From Bacteroidales bacterium (GTDB lineage: Bacteria; Bacillota; Clostridia; Lachnospirales; Lachnospiraceae): DNA of 64,000 nucleotides. A program made the translations under genes and the position numbers. The DNA lies in NCBI GenBank assembly GCA_023664535.1, contig JAMPFJ010000002.1:1-64000 (forward strand), read 5' to 3'. Shown piece after piece: positions 9,570 through 18,901 of this stretch (positions within the stretch are counted from its first letter, which is position 1; every line of letters starts with the position of its first letter). The notes below the pieces were generated by a model. It saw nothing but the letters and a program-made list of their open reading frames with translations, had not been told where the DNA came from and did not search any database.

Positions 9570-12500
9570 CTACATCCTGTCTAAATGCCGTTTTGCACAC
9601 GGATAATCCCCTTTTATCTTAACGGCCCGTTCCAAAAGCCGTTTTGCCTCTTCCTTGTCCCCCTCTAATTCCGCAATTAAGCCCATACCAAAATAATACT
9701 CAAAGCAATCACAGGTCTCGCAGGTAACGCAAAGATGACAGTCCGTTATCTGCTTTAAATATTCTCTTCCCCTATCCAGCCTGCCGGCACAGATATTCAT
9801 GATTGCCAAATCATATAAATGCATTGGACGATACCGCTTATCCTCCAACAGCTTTTCCTCTCCCCCGTATTCCTCCAACAGCGCCTTCAAATAAGCGTCT
9901 GCATATTTTGCCGCCTTGGCTTTATTTCCCATCTCCATAAGGACTGTTGCATAGATAAAGAAAAGCTGGCGGTGCGCCCTTGTGTTTCTGTCCCCTGCGC
10001 ACATTTTCTGTAACGCATTTTTAATTATCTGCTTCGCCCTTTTCAGTTCTCCCTTATCCCGGTAATATTCAGCCGCCTGTCCCAACGGTGAGCAGCACTC
10101 TCCCTTTATCACCTTCGGCGACTCCACCTTGCCGTAATATTTTTCCGCCATTTCCGTATTGCCCGCCTGCCGGTAAATCTCTGCCATCTCACAGTAAATG
10201 TCATAAATTCTCCTGTTTTCCTGCGTCGGTTCACTGTCCGTATAAAACTTCAGCTTATCCTTCCATTTCATCTTTTTTATCCGCTGCTTGATTTCTTCCA
10301 ACAGCTCCTGGTAAATGGAAACCGCTTTCCGGTAATCCTTTTTCAGCACATAGATTTTGGCAATCTCCTCCCGCCAGCGGATGGCATTCGGACGCAGCTT
10401 TAACGCCTGTTCATAGGTTTCTATTGCTTTACCATAGCTTTCGTTCAGCACATAACATTCCGCCAGATTCAGATAAGGAAGATAATCCTTTTTCCTGTCC
10501 ATGATGATTGCCTGTTTCAACGGTTCGATTGCCTCGTTTATCCGGCGGAGCTTTAACAGCGCACAGCCAAGATTATTATAGGCATAATAAGCCTCCTCGT
10601 CCAGTTCAATCGCTTTTTTACAATCCTCCACGGCTTTTTCCAGTTCATATACGTCAATATACAGATTGCCGCGCTCCACATAGCCTTCCGCCGAGCCGGT
10701 CACCTCAATGAAACGGTCTGCATAACCGATTGCCTCCCTGCATTTCTTCAAATCCCCTTCCTGGTTGCTCTGATAGCTGTAAATATACATCATTCTGCGC
10801 AATGCCGGTGCAAATTCCGGATTCACCGTTAAAATTTCGTTGTAGCACTGGATAGCTTTCCCGGTTTCCTCCATTCGCTCATAGCAGTTTCCCAGCTTCA
10901 TTTTCGTATGCAGATTGTCCGGCTCAATGTCCATCAGCTGCCGGCAAACCTTCAATGCCTCCTCCTGGTGTCCTTCCCTGCTCAATACGTCCACCTTTAA
11001 ACGGAGCATCTCCGGATGATTGGGATGGGTTTTCAAAAATGCTTCAATAATCGAAAGCGTCTTTTCCGTATCATCCATATCCCAGTAAAGAATAGCATAT
11101 TCTTTTTCCAAATCCTCTATGTACTCAATATCCGTTTCCTCATCATCTTTGCGTTTTTTCACTTTATCCCGCAAAGCTTCAATCGCTTTCAACGCCGCCA
11201 CAACATTTTCTCTTGAAAACTCTTTATAATGCAGGCATTTAATCCGGTAAAGCTCTAAGCTGTCGCTGTCAAGCTCCGCTTCCTTTGCCGCCACAATAAC
11301 CTGCTCCACATCATCATACTGCTCAAAGGCAAAGAACACCTCCGCCGCCAATACATACGGCGGTGCATAAGCCGGATATATCTCCTGGCAGGCAAAATAA
11401 TCGTCAATGACCTCTTTCGCATTTCGCAGTTCATAATTTGCCTTCTGACGGTGCACATATGCAGGGAAAAATCCCCTGTCCTTTTCGATAATTTCATTAC
11501 AGACGGAAATACATTCCTCATATTTCTTAGCATCCAGATAAAATCTGCCCAGCTGTTCCATATAAGACAGTTTGACTAACAGATTCTTTTCCCCGGAAAT
11601 TGCCCTTTTAATATAATCCACTCCCTCGGAAAATGCCGCCTGCTTTTTTTCTTCCTTCGCCTTTTTATATTTTTCTTCCCATACGCAGACACCCACGGAA
11701 AACAACGCCAGAGAAAAACGGTTTTTGCGTTTCATCATTTCCCTGGAACCGTCATCCTCACTGCTTTCAATTAACGCAAGCCATTTTTCAGAAAGAGGAT
11801 AGGCACGCTCATAATCCTCATTGGCAAGATACAGCCGGCATTGGAGATTAATATAATCGTAATCCTCACCCGGACCTAAACGTTCAAGCAGCTTTAAACC
11901 CTCATCAAACCGTTTTTGCTGATAGTAGCACCAGCCAAGTTTAAAGCAGATATCCCGGTCAAGCTCAACAGAAATCTTTGCTTCATAGTCCTTAACCAGT
12001 TCTTCATTTATTTTATCCAGAAGGGAAAGACATTCCGAATCCTGCACGCGTTCTTCCAAAACATCCTCTACCTGCTCTTTTGCATTCTCCGCATCACCCG
12101 ATAAAAACATGCAGTTTGCCTGTCCTAACATCGCCGTATAGTTATCCGGTGATTTTTCCAATACCCCGTCATATACCGCCTTTGCCTTATCAATTTTCCC
12201 GTTGGCAATAAGGGTTTCCGCATAAATCCGCTCAATATACGGATTATCCGAATACTCAAAATCCAAATCCTCCATGATAGCCAGTGCCTCTTTGGCCTCT
12301 GCCGAATCCTCCACCCTGCTCTCTTCCTGCTCGGCTTTTTTCAACAGATACCTTGCCTCTTCTACCTGTACAAAAGGATGCGTAACTTCAAAACGCCCCA
12401 ATTCATTCAACGCCTGCCTGAGCTTCTTTATTTCCCCTTCCTCTGAGATACTTTTCACCTCGTACAATTTATTGATAAACTCATCCACCCGGTCGTCGGT

Positions 12501-13049
12501 TTTCCCACTGAACAGTCCGAAATCAATAAAGTTCGGGCTTTCAATCTGCCATTTTACATAATCCAGATAATTTTCGGGAAAACGTTCCTTCAGCTGTTCA
12601 TAATTCTCCAGATAATGGAAGCGTTTATCCACCATCTGCCAGATTTTCTGTGGCATAAAGGTATGGGACATAAAATAAACCAGAAGCTTTTCCGCCGCTT
12701 CCAGCTCCGTGTCCAAATCATCACACACCGAATCGTTCAGCAAAGCCTCCCATTTCTTCTCATCGCCTCTTGTCGCCGCATCCCGATACACTTCGTCAAT
12801 GCCATCAATCCATAAATCCACCTCGTCCTTTTTGCCGGCATGTCCCTCCGTGTCCTCTTCGTCAGTATTATGTAAACTATCTGTTTCCTCTTCATTAACA
12901 TATTCCAACGCTTCTTCGTAAGCACGCCTTAACTCTTTAAATCCTTCCTCGTCATCCTCCGGATTCACCCCACGGAGCTTCTCACGGTATGCCGCCTTAA
13001 TTACCTCTTCATCCTTTGTCTGTTCAATTCCTAATATTTTCCAAATCAT
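9570..13049 (-). CDS. Giant TPR protein with degenerate J-domain N-terminus
   Basis: 1159 aa, no signal peptide. Residues 1-55 look like a J-domain (IWKILGIEQTKDEEVIKAAYREKL, then FKELRRAYEEAL), but the loop that should read HPD reads NPE within VNPEDDEEG. The rest is a long solenoid of tetratricopeptide repeats (clear units such as YYAYNNLGCALLKLRRINEA and AIRWREEIAKIYVLKKDYRKA). Near the C-terminus (residues 1104-1115) is a five-cysteine cluster, CHLCVTCETCDC, that could bind metal. It is followed on the same strand by hscC, so it is probably the Hsp70 co-factor or client adaptor. The J-domain and TPR calls come from the sequence; the partnership is inferred from context. Confidence 0.85.
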   Translation of the reverse strand: MIWKILGIEQTKDEEVIKAAYREKLRGVNPEDDEEGFKELRRAYEEALEYVNEEETDSLHNTDEEDTEGHAGKKDEVDLWIDGIDEVYRDAATRGDEKKWEALLNDSVCDDLDTELEAAEKLLVYFMSHTFMPQKIWQMVDKRFHYLENYEQLKERFPENYLDYVKWQIESPNFIDFGLFSGKTDDRVDEFINKLYEVKSISEEGEIKKLRQALNELGRFEVTHPFVQVEEARYLLKKAEQEESRVEDSAEAKEALAIMEDLDFEYSDNPYIERIYAETLIANGKIDKAKAVYDGVLEKSPDNYTAMLGQANCMFLSGDAENAKEQVEDVLEERVQDSECLSLLDKINEELVKDYEAKISVELDRDICFKLGWCYYQQKRFDEGLKLLERLGPGEDYDYINLQCRLYLANEDYERAYPLSEKWLALIESSEDDGSREMMKRKNRFSLALFSVGVCVWEEKYKKAKEEKKQAAFSEGVDYIKRAISGEKNLLVKLSYMEQLGRFYLDAKKYEECISVCNEIIEKDRGFFPAYVHRQKANYELRNAKEVIDDYFACQEIYPAYAPPYVLAAEVFFAFEQYDDVEQVIVAAKEAELDSDSLELYRIKCLHYKEFSRENVVAALKAIEALRDKVKKRKDDEETDIEYIEDLEKEYAILYWDMDDTEKTLSIIEAFLKTHPNHPEMLRLKVDVLSREGHQEEALKVCRQLMDIEPDNLHTKMKLGNCYERMEETGKAIQCYNEILTVNPEFAPALRRMMYIYSYQSNQEGDLKKCREAIGYADRFIEVTGSAEGYVERGNLYIDVYELEKAVEDCKKAIELDEEAYYAYNNLGCALLKLRRINEAIEPLKQAIIMDRKKDYLPYLNLAECYVLNESYGKAIETYEQALKLRPNAIRWREEIAKIYVLKKDYRKAVSIYQELLEEIKQRIKKMKWKDKLKFYTDSEPTQENRRIYDIYCEMAEIYRQAGNTEMAEKYYGKVESPKVIKGECCSPLGQAAEYYRDKGELKRAKQIIKNALQKMCAGDRNTRAHRQLFFIYATVLMEMGNKAKAAKYADAYLKALLEEYGGEEKLLEDKRYRPMHLYDLAIMNICAGRLDRGREYLKQITDCHLCVTCETCDCFEYYFGMGLIAELEGDKEEAKRLLERAVKIKGDYPCAKRHLDRM

Positions 13050-13151
13050 ATATTTACCCTTTCCGGATTAACCTCTCCTGGCAGTATTCTTATTCCCAAA
13101 ACTATCCTGCCCCTCCTGCAATATCCTGACATATATAAACAACTATTATAT

Positions 13152-13179
13152 ATAATACCATAAAAAGACCCTTACGCAA
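13152..13179 (-). promoter_or_regulatory. Probable promoter of the TPR-hscC operon
   Basis: On the minus strand TTGCGT (13174-13179), 16 bp, TATTAT (13152-13157), with more TA-rich sequence just downstream. It is about 100 bases upstream of the TPR start, in the divergent gap with purC. Confidence 0.42.
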
Positions 13180-13189
13180 CATAAAACTC

Positions 13190-13218
13190 TTGATTTTTAT
13201 CAAGAAATCTACTATGCT
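13190..13218 (+). promoter_or_regulatory. purC promoter
   Basis: TTGATT (13190-13195), 17 bp, TATGCT (13213-13218). The -35 lies in a short dyad, CTTGATTTTTATCAAG. GTGAGG serves as ribosome site just before the purC ATG. Confidence 0.65.
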
Positions 13219-13268
13219 AGACAGGAACAAACGCTAAAATGCCAAAAAAGATTGTGAGGTAAAAAGAA

Positions 13269-14138
13269 ATGAAACCAATTAAAGAAGGTAAAGTCCGCGA
13301 AATCTACGACAACGGCGACAGTCTGATTATGGTTGCAACAGACCGGATTAGCTGCTTTGACGTGATTTTAAAAAATATTATTCATAAAAAAGGAACCGTA
13401 CTTACCCAGATGTCGAAATTCTGGTTTGACATGACTTCCGATATTCTTCCGAATCATATGCTTTCTGCCGATGTAAAGGATATGCCCGAATTTTTCCGGC
13501 AGCCACAGTTTGACGGTAATAGTATGATGTGCAAAAAACTGGACATGCTGCCTGTAGAATGTATTGTCCGTGGCTATATCACCGGCAGCGGCTGGGCAAG
13601 CTATCAAAAAAACGGCACCGTCTGCGGTATTACCCTGCCGGAGGGATTAAAGGAATCCGACAAGCTGCCGGAGCCAATCTACACCCCGTCTACCAAAGCC
13701 GAAATCGGCGACCATGACGAAAATATCTCTTTCGAGCAAAGTGTAGAGCTCCTGGAAAAGGAATTTCCCGGAAAAGGACTGGAATATGCCACAAAGCTTA
13801 AGGATTACACCATTGCGCTGTATAAAAAATGTGCAGATTATGCGCTGACAAAGGGAATCATCATTGCCGATACCAAGTTTGAATTCGGTCTGGATGAAGA
13901 CGGTAACATTGTATTGGGCGACGAAATGTTAACTCCCGACAGCTCCCGGTTCTGGCCGGCAAAGGGCTATGAAGCAGGGCACGGTCAGCCTTCCTTTGAC
14001 AAGCAGTTCGCCCGTGACTGGTTAAGGGACAACGAGGGCAGTCATGACTGGGAGCTTCCCGCAGATATTGCGCAAAAAACCATTGATAAATATTTAGAGG
14101 GCTATGAAATGATTACCGGTAAAAAACTGGAAGCATAG
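13269..14138 (+). CDS. purC: SAICAR synthase
   Basis: Phosphoribosylaminoimidazole-succinocarboxamide synthase: ATP-dependent addition of aspartate to CAIR. 289 aa, the longer form of the family. Visible: KEGKVREIYD at the N-terminus, ATDRISCFDV, VECIVRGYITGSGW, STKAEIGDHDENIS, IIADTKFEFG and DEMLTPDSSRFWP. It stands alone on the plus strand, divergent from the TPR-hscC operon, with its own promoter and a 3' hairpin. Confidence 0.97.
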   Translation: MKPIKEGKVREIYDNGDSLIMVATDRISCFDVILKNIIHKKGTVLTQMSKFWFDMTSDILPNHMLSADVKDMPEFFRQPQFDGNSMMCKKLDMLPVECIVRGYITGSGWASYQKNGTVCGITLPEGLKESDKLPEPIYTPSTKAEIGDHDENISFEQSVELLEKEFPGKGLEYATKLKDYTIALYKKCADYALTKGIIIADTKFEFGLDEDGNIVLGDEMLTPDSSRFWPAKGYEAGHGQPSFDKQFARDWLRDNEGSHDWELPADIAQKTIDKYLEGYEMITGKKLEA

Positions 14139-14149
14139 ACTATCCAGAT

Positions 14150-14181
14150 AAAGCAGGCGCCGAAGCCTCGGTGCCTGCTTT
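14150..14181 (+). terminator. Hairpin terminator after purC
   Basis: A 14-bp stem (AAAGCAGGCGCCGA paired with TCGGTGCCTGCTTT, one G-U) with a 4-base loop, 11 bases past the purC stop. The U-tract is short (TTTC), so termination strength is uncertain. Confidence 0.6.
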
Positions 14182-14253
14182 CGGGTAACGATAACTCTTC
14201 TGTTAACATTCATTCTGTTTCACCAGTCAGACAATGGTCCACGCAAACCATTC

Positions 14254-14742
14254 CTACTTAAACTTTGCCATAACCTCTTCATTTGCCTTCATGGCAGCCT
14301 CTTCCATACCTTTCCGTTCTTCCAACAGCTGTTTTCTTATCTCCTCATGCTTAACCGCCATAATCTGCAAGGCAAGATAAGCGGCATTCTTACTTCCGTT
14401 AATCGCCACGGTAGCAACCGGGATTCCCGGGGGCATCTGCACAACAGACATCAGCGCATCCATCCCGTCCAGTACCGAGCCGGAAAGCGGTACTCCGATA
14501 ACCGGCAATACCGTCTGGGATGCCACAACACCGGGCAGCGCTGCCGCCATTCCTGCCGCAGTAATAATCACCTCTGTTCCGTTACCGTTACATTCCTCCA
14601 CAAACCCGGAAAGCCCAAGATGTGCCCTGTGGGCAGACAGGCACCGGACATTCACCTCCACACCATATTTCTTTAATACTTCCACAGCCGGCTCTACCTT
14701 GGATAAATCACTGGTGGAACCCATAATAATTGCAGCCTTCAT
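14254..14742 (-). CDS. purE: N5-carboxyaminoimidazole ribonucleotide mutase
   Basis: Class I PurE, which rearranges N5-CAIR to CAIR in purine synthesis. 162 aa. Visible: IIMGSTSDLSKVEPA, the active-site region LSAHRAH, AAGMAAALPGVVAS, PVIGVPL, and the MPPGIPVATVAI core. It sits downstream of an HD-GYP gene with a 107-base gap that contains its own probable promoter. It is convergent with purC, whose product acts on the PurE product. Confidence 0.96.
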   Translation of the reverse strand: MKAAIIMGSTSDLSKVEPAVEVLKKYGVEVNVRCLSAHRAHLGLSGFVEECNGNGTEVIITAAGMAAALPGVVASQTVLPVIGVPLSGSVLDGMDALMSVVQMPPGIPVATVAINGSKNAAYLALQIMAVKHEEIRKQLLEERKGMEEAAMKANEEVMAKFK

Positions 14743-14780
14743 CTACTCATCCTTTCTTATCTGTAATGTATTTTATTTAT

Positions 14781-14808
14781 ATTTTATTGTGTATTCATTG
14801 TTTTTCAA
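14781..14808 (-). promoter_or_regulatory. Probable purE promoter
   Basis: On the minus strand TTGAAA (14803-14808), 16 bp, TAAAAT (14781-14786), upstream of the purE start in A/T-rich sequence. Confidence 0.42.
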
Positions 14809-14849
14809 GCATTTTTTATTCTCTGTCAGACTGCGCCCCGATTCTTCCA

Positions 14850-15953
14850 TCACATAATCAGAATATTGGCACAGGACAAATCATTGGTCAAATCATAAAC
14901 GGTACCGCTCTTAAGTCCAACCACTGTCGGACGCAATACCGCTTCCGGATGATTTTCCACCACGCACGCTTCCTCTCCGTTGCTGAGCTGTACCACTGAA
15001 TCTACCGGATACAGGATAACGCTCCCCAGAAAACTACGCATAACATCAATATCCAGTTCTTCGGTCATGGACATGATAATCTCAATGGCATCACGCTGGG
15101 ACATTGCTTTTTTATACGGTCGCTCAGTAACTAAGGCATCATATACATCCACCACCGACAGCACCTTTGCATAGGGCGTGATTTTGTCCGCCACAACACC
15201 CATAGGGTAACCCTTTCCGTTCATTTTCTCATGATGCTGCAAAACCGCTATGGCTATCGACTGAATGAAATCCTCTTTTTCCTGCAAAATCCGATAGCCG
15301 TACAGCGAATGCTGTTTCATGATTTCAAATTCCTCATCCGTAAGCCTCGCCGGCTTATTTAAAATTTCCAGTGGAATTTTGGATTTTCCCATATCATGAA
15401 GCAGTCCTGCCACACCGATATTGTAAATATCCTGCTGGCTCATTTCCAGCTTTTTGGCAACAATCATGGACATGGTCGCCACATCGACACTATGCTTAAA
15501 GGTATATTCATCACTGGTTTTTAATGCGGTAATATCCACCGCTATCGCAGCATTATCGTCAATCGCCTTCAATAAATTTTTGGCAATATGCGTTGATGTT
15601 GAGGTAAAATTCGGAGACGCCGTGTCATTATAAAGAAACTGTATTCCCTCGGACACCCGCTTTTTAATACTTTCGGAAAGCTTTACCTTTGCCGGATCCG
15701 CTGTGCGCAGTTTGGAGATGTTGTTCCGTGCTGCTGCCGACATCGGCTTGGGTTCCTCTTTGTCCGTCTTTTCTTCTTCTCCCTCCGAAACATAGACGCC
15801 GCTTACGCCCATACGCCCCAGCGCCTCTATCTGATATGCCATCAGATGCGTACCCTTTACGATTAGTACACGGTCCATACGGTCCTTGACATTCTGGTCT
15901 ATACGCATTCCTTCCCGAAGCGATTCCGTTCTTACGAAATATCGTTTAATCAT
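14850..15953 (-). CDS. HD-GYP domain phosphodiesterase (c-di-GMP type)
   Basis: 367 aa soluble protein. The N-terminal 60 residues resemble the DUF3391 domain that often precedes HD-GYP. The HD-GYP domain (about 140-320) has HSVDVATMS, the metal pair in LLHDMGKSKIP, and HHEKMNGKGYP, where the GYP motif is intact. HD-GYP enzymes hydrolyse cyclic di-GMP. It lies on the same strand as, and 84 bases beyond, a membrane GGDEF protein, which suggests a synthesis/degradation pair. No output domain is visible. Confidence 0.9.
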   Translation of the reverse strand: MIKRYFVRTESLREGMRIDQNVKDRMDRVLIVKGTHLMAYQIEALGRMGVSGVYVSEGEEEKTDKEEPKPMSAAARNNISKLRTADPAKVKLSESIKKRVSEGIQFLYNDTASPNFTSTSTHIAKNLLKAIDDNAAIAVDITALKTSDEYTFKHSVDVATMSMIVAKKLEMSQQDIYNIGVAGLLHDMGKSKIPLEILNKPARLTDEEFEIMKQHSLYGYRILQEKEDFIQSIAIAVLQHHEKMNGKGYPMGVVADKITPYAKVLSVVDVYDALVTERPYKKAMSQRDAIEIIMSMTEELDIDVMRSFLGSVILYPVDSVVQLSNGEEACVVENHPEAVLRPTVVGLKSGTVYDLTNDLSCANILIM

Positions 15954-16037
15954 ATTGTTCCCCCTATACTGTGCCCCTTTTTTCGACTGCCTGTCCCTTT
16001 CTTTACCGTCTGTTTAACGCAAAAGCACTACCTGCAG

Positions 16038-17771
16038 TTATGCATGCTCTGTGCGGTAATACTCCTCCGGCGGAATCTGATTTGCTTTCATTTTTTTCTT
16101 ATTTTCATACATCTGTTTATCCGCCTGCTGATAAATATCCATAAGCTTAGTCCCTCTGCTCTCCTTATCATAAACCGCAAAGCCATACGCAATACTGATT
16201 CGGAATTTCTTATCGGGCAGCTCGTTATATTGCTTAATCGCCTCAGAAAAGCGGATAATTCCTTCCTCATAACATCCCGGCACATCATCTCCGCTTATCA
16301 GCACGGCAAACTCATCTCCGCCTATACGGAAACAATCGCTGCATTCATCTCCGAATGCAGCCCGGATAATATCCGCACTCTTCACCAGCATCGCATCACC
16401 CTGATGATGTCCCATATGGTCATTGACATATTTTAAATCATTGACATCAAACATGACAATTCCAACCGCCGGCAAATCATCCTTGACTTTCTCCAAATCC
16501 ACCAAATGTTCCTCAAAGGATGTACGGTTGCCAATCCGGGTAAGGCCGTCGCTATACGCCAGCTGCGCAACAAACTCGGACTGCACGCCAAGCTTCACCG
16601 CATTGATTGTTTTTTCCAGACTGGAGCTTCCAAAACAGAGAATAAACAGTAATAATCCGATTCGTACAAACATTGCACTGTCCGTCCCATTGCCATGATA
16701 ATACCGGATAATATCCGCTACTGTCGCAACCGATATCGCACTTAACCCTATCGTCCGCAGCACACGATAAACATTACGGCTCTGATTCTTACTGGTAACA
16801 ATGGTATTGCGAACAATGGTATATAATAAAATAATTGCAGTAAACGCCAGCATTAAATGGTTTAACGACAATGTTTGATGAATATCCGCCACGCCCAGAA
16901 AATGCAGCGTCCAGCATAAAACAAACAAAATCGTAGACGGAATACAGATTAACGGCACGACAAATTTATGCCGGAACCCAAAGGCGGTATCGAGATAAAG
17001 CACCGTCGGAATGGGAATAAGCATTAACGCCGTACAGGATACCACCTGCATAATCCGGTTATCTCCCAGATAAAACTGCATCAGATTTGTTTCCGAAGCA
17101 CACCAGATAACGATGGATAAGGCAAACAGTCCCAGATAGCGCAATTCGTGATTCTTTTGCTCCCGCATATTTATCGGAATATCGGCGATAAGCAGAAGCA
17201 GGCCGACAAACAAAAGAAGGATACAGGTAACAAAGGCTATCATTTTTTCACCGAAGGTATTCAAAATCGCCCCTGCCGGCTGTCCGATATAAATATTATC
17301 CATACAGGCTCTCGCATCTTCATATACGTAAGTCAGACGAACCTCTATCTGCTTTCCGGAAGCCGCCGTCGGAATCCGGACATAATTCCATTTTGTCCCA
17401 TAAGCTTTGGTATAAATTGGACTTTCCGGAACATATGGATTATATTGCAGCTTCCCGTCAATATATACCTGAAAAAAAATATTTTTACTCCGGAAGCAAA
17501 GTGCATCACCCTCCTCTATCGTATCGGGAACCGTATTATAAATAGAATATTCTTCTCCCGCTTTCGTCCCGTCAACCTGATTCAGTTTATCCAGGACAAC
17601 CGGTTCTCCCTCTGCCGTATGCCATCCCGTCTCATAATCCCATCCCTTTCCAAAAAAGTCATCCGCTAAGCTTGGTCCCTTATAGCGGCAAATCGGAAAG
17701 ATTACGACAAAGGCAGAAAAGAGGAACATCAATACATATATTCTGTCATATTTTACATGGCGATTTTCCAT
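16038..17771 (-). CDS. Membrane GGDEF diguanylate cyclase
   Basis: About 577 aa from the ATG at 17771 (AAAGGA upstream); an ATG at 17795 is also possible. A first hydrophobic helix is followed by an extracytoplasmic region of about 150 residues, then about seven membrane helices (a 7TMR-DISM-like layout), then a C-terminal GGDEF domain with YSDGLTRIGNR and an intact RIGGDEFAVLISG. I see no RxxD inhibitory site five residues upstream of the motif, so feedback inhibition may be absent. Likely role: signal-responsive cyclic di-GMP synthesis. Neighbour on the same strand: the HD-GYP gene. Confidence 0.88.
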   Translation of the reverse strand: MENRHVKYDRIYVLMFLFSAFVVIFPICRYKGPSLADDFFGKGWDYETGWHTAEGEPVVLDKLNQVDGTKAGEEYSIYNTVPDTIEEGDALCFRSKNIFFQVYIDGKLQYNPYVPESPIYTKAYGTKWNYVRIPTAASGKQIEVRLTYVYEDARACMDNIYIGQPAGAILNTFGEKMIAFVTCILLLFVGLLLLIADIPINMREQKNHELRYLGLFALSIVIWCASETNLMQFYLGDNRIMQVVSCTALMLIPIPTVLYLDTAFGFRHKFVVPLICIPSTILFVLCWTLHFLGVADIHQTLSLNHLMLAFTAIILLYTIVRNTIVTSKNQSRNVYRVLRTIGLSAISVATVADIIRYYHGNGTDSAMFVRIGLLLFILCFGSSSLEKTINAVKLGVQSEFVAQLAYSDGLTRIGNRTSFEEHLVDLEKVKDDLPAVGIVMFDVNDLKYVNDHMGHHQGDAMLVKSADIIRAAFGDECSDCFRIGGDEFAVLISGDDVPGCYEEGIIRFSEAIKQYNELPDKKFRISIAYGFAVYDKESRGTKLMDIYQQADKQMYENKKKMKANQIPPEEYYRTEHA

Positions 17772-17894
17772 AAAACAATTATCCTTTCCCCACATTCGGT
17801 ATTCTTCTTTCTCTAGTTTATTAGATATAGTAATATTTGTCAAATCATGACGAAAAAAAGTCAGATATTTCGTTTTCCTGACGGCTTTCGCCGC

Positions 17895-18683
17895 CTATAA
17901 CAATACGTCCAAAACCATCATCAATACAAATCCCGCCATAACCCCTGTTGTTGCCAGATTCCGGTTATCCCTGAAGGATTCGGGAATCAACTCCGAGCAG
18001 ACAACCGAAATCATCGCTCCCGCAGAAAAAGACAACACCAGCGGTAACACAAGCTGTACCTTAAGTGCAAACAACACGCCAACCACACCTGCCAGCGGCT
18101 CCACAAATCCGGAAAACTGTCCAACCAGAAAACTTTTCCACCGACTCATCCCTTCTCTTCTTAAGGGCATTGCCACACAGGTCCCTTCCGGAAAATTCTG
18201 AATCCCTATTCCTACCGCCAGCATGACCGCACCCAGCAGTGATGTTCCGCCGCCTTCGATTGCCGCACAGCCAAAAGCAACTCCTACTGCCAATCCCTCA
18301 GGGATATTATGCATTGTTACCGCCGTTGTAACTAAAATGCAGCGCTGCCATTTTTCTCCCTTTTTTCCGTTAAACCGCTTACCCGATAGTATCGCATCAG
18401 AGAGCATGATAAATGCACCGCCGCAGACAAAGCCCACCGCTGCGGATAAAGCGGGATTTTTGCCCAAGGCTTCCGATAACTCAATAGCCGGATTTAACAG
18501 GGACCAATAGGAGGCAGCAATCATTACCCCCGCTGCAAACCCCATCATGATATCCATCGCTTTTTGATTTACCGAGGGGAAAAAGAAAACAAGCGCCGCA
18601 CCCATAACCGTAACACTGTAGGTAAACAACGTGGCAAGCAGCCCCTGCCATACCGGATGCAGATTTACAAACCATTCAATCAC
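17895..18683 (-). CDS. ZIP family metal transporter
   Basis: 262 aa, about eight membrane helices. The ZIP metal-path motifs are present in the pair HNIPEGLAVG and QNFPEGTCVA. Family members import zinc or other divalent metals; the sequence does not fix the metal. It begins with GTG preceded by GGGAGG. A loop of basic residues follows the third helix (SGKRFNGKKGEKWQR). It lies upstream of the GGDEF gene on the same strand, with no obvious functional link. Confidence 0.92.
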   Translation of the reverse strand: MIEWFVNLHPVWQGLLATLFTYSVTVMGAALVFFFPSVNQKAMDIMMGFAAGVMIAASYWSLLNPAIELSEALGKNPALSAAVGFVCGGAFIMLSDAILSGKRFNGKKGEKWQRCILVTTAVTMHNIPEGLAVGVAFGCAAIEGGGTSLLGAVMLAVGIGIQNFPEGTCVAMPLRREGMSRWKSFLVGQFSGFVEPLAGVVGVLFALKVQLVLPLVLSFSAGAMISVVCSELIPESFRDNRNLATTGVMAGFVLMMVLDVLL

Positions 18684-18814
18684 ATTTTCCTCCCGCCGGA
18701 CATCCCTTTTTCCGATAATTCCGGCTCTCCTCCGCCCTTCCTAATTATTTTATGTCATTGTCTGTCAAATGTGCTGCCGTATACCCGGTTACTCTTTATC
18801 ATTCTCTCCCTGCA

Positions 18815-18859
18815 TAAAGAAAAAACCCCCGTATACCATATCACAATGATATACGGGGG
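18815..18859 (-). terminator. Intrinsic terminator of ppdK
   Basis: On the minus strand a stem CCCCCGTAT/ATACGGGGG with an inner ATATCA/TGATAT pairing (18826-18859) is followed by TTTTTTCTTT. It lies about 40 bases after the ppdK stop. Confidence 0.9.
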
Positions 18860-18901
18860 AGGAAATGACAACAGAAGAATCTGTTTTATTCCTATATTAT
18901 A

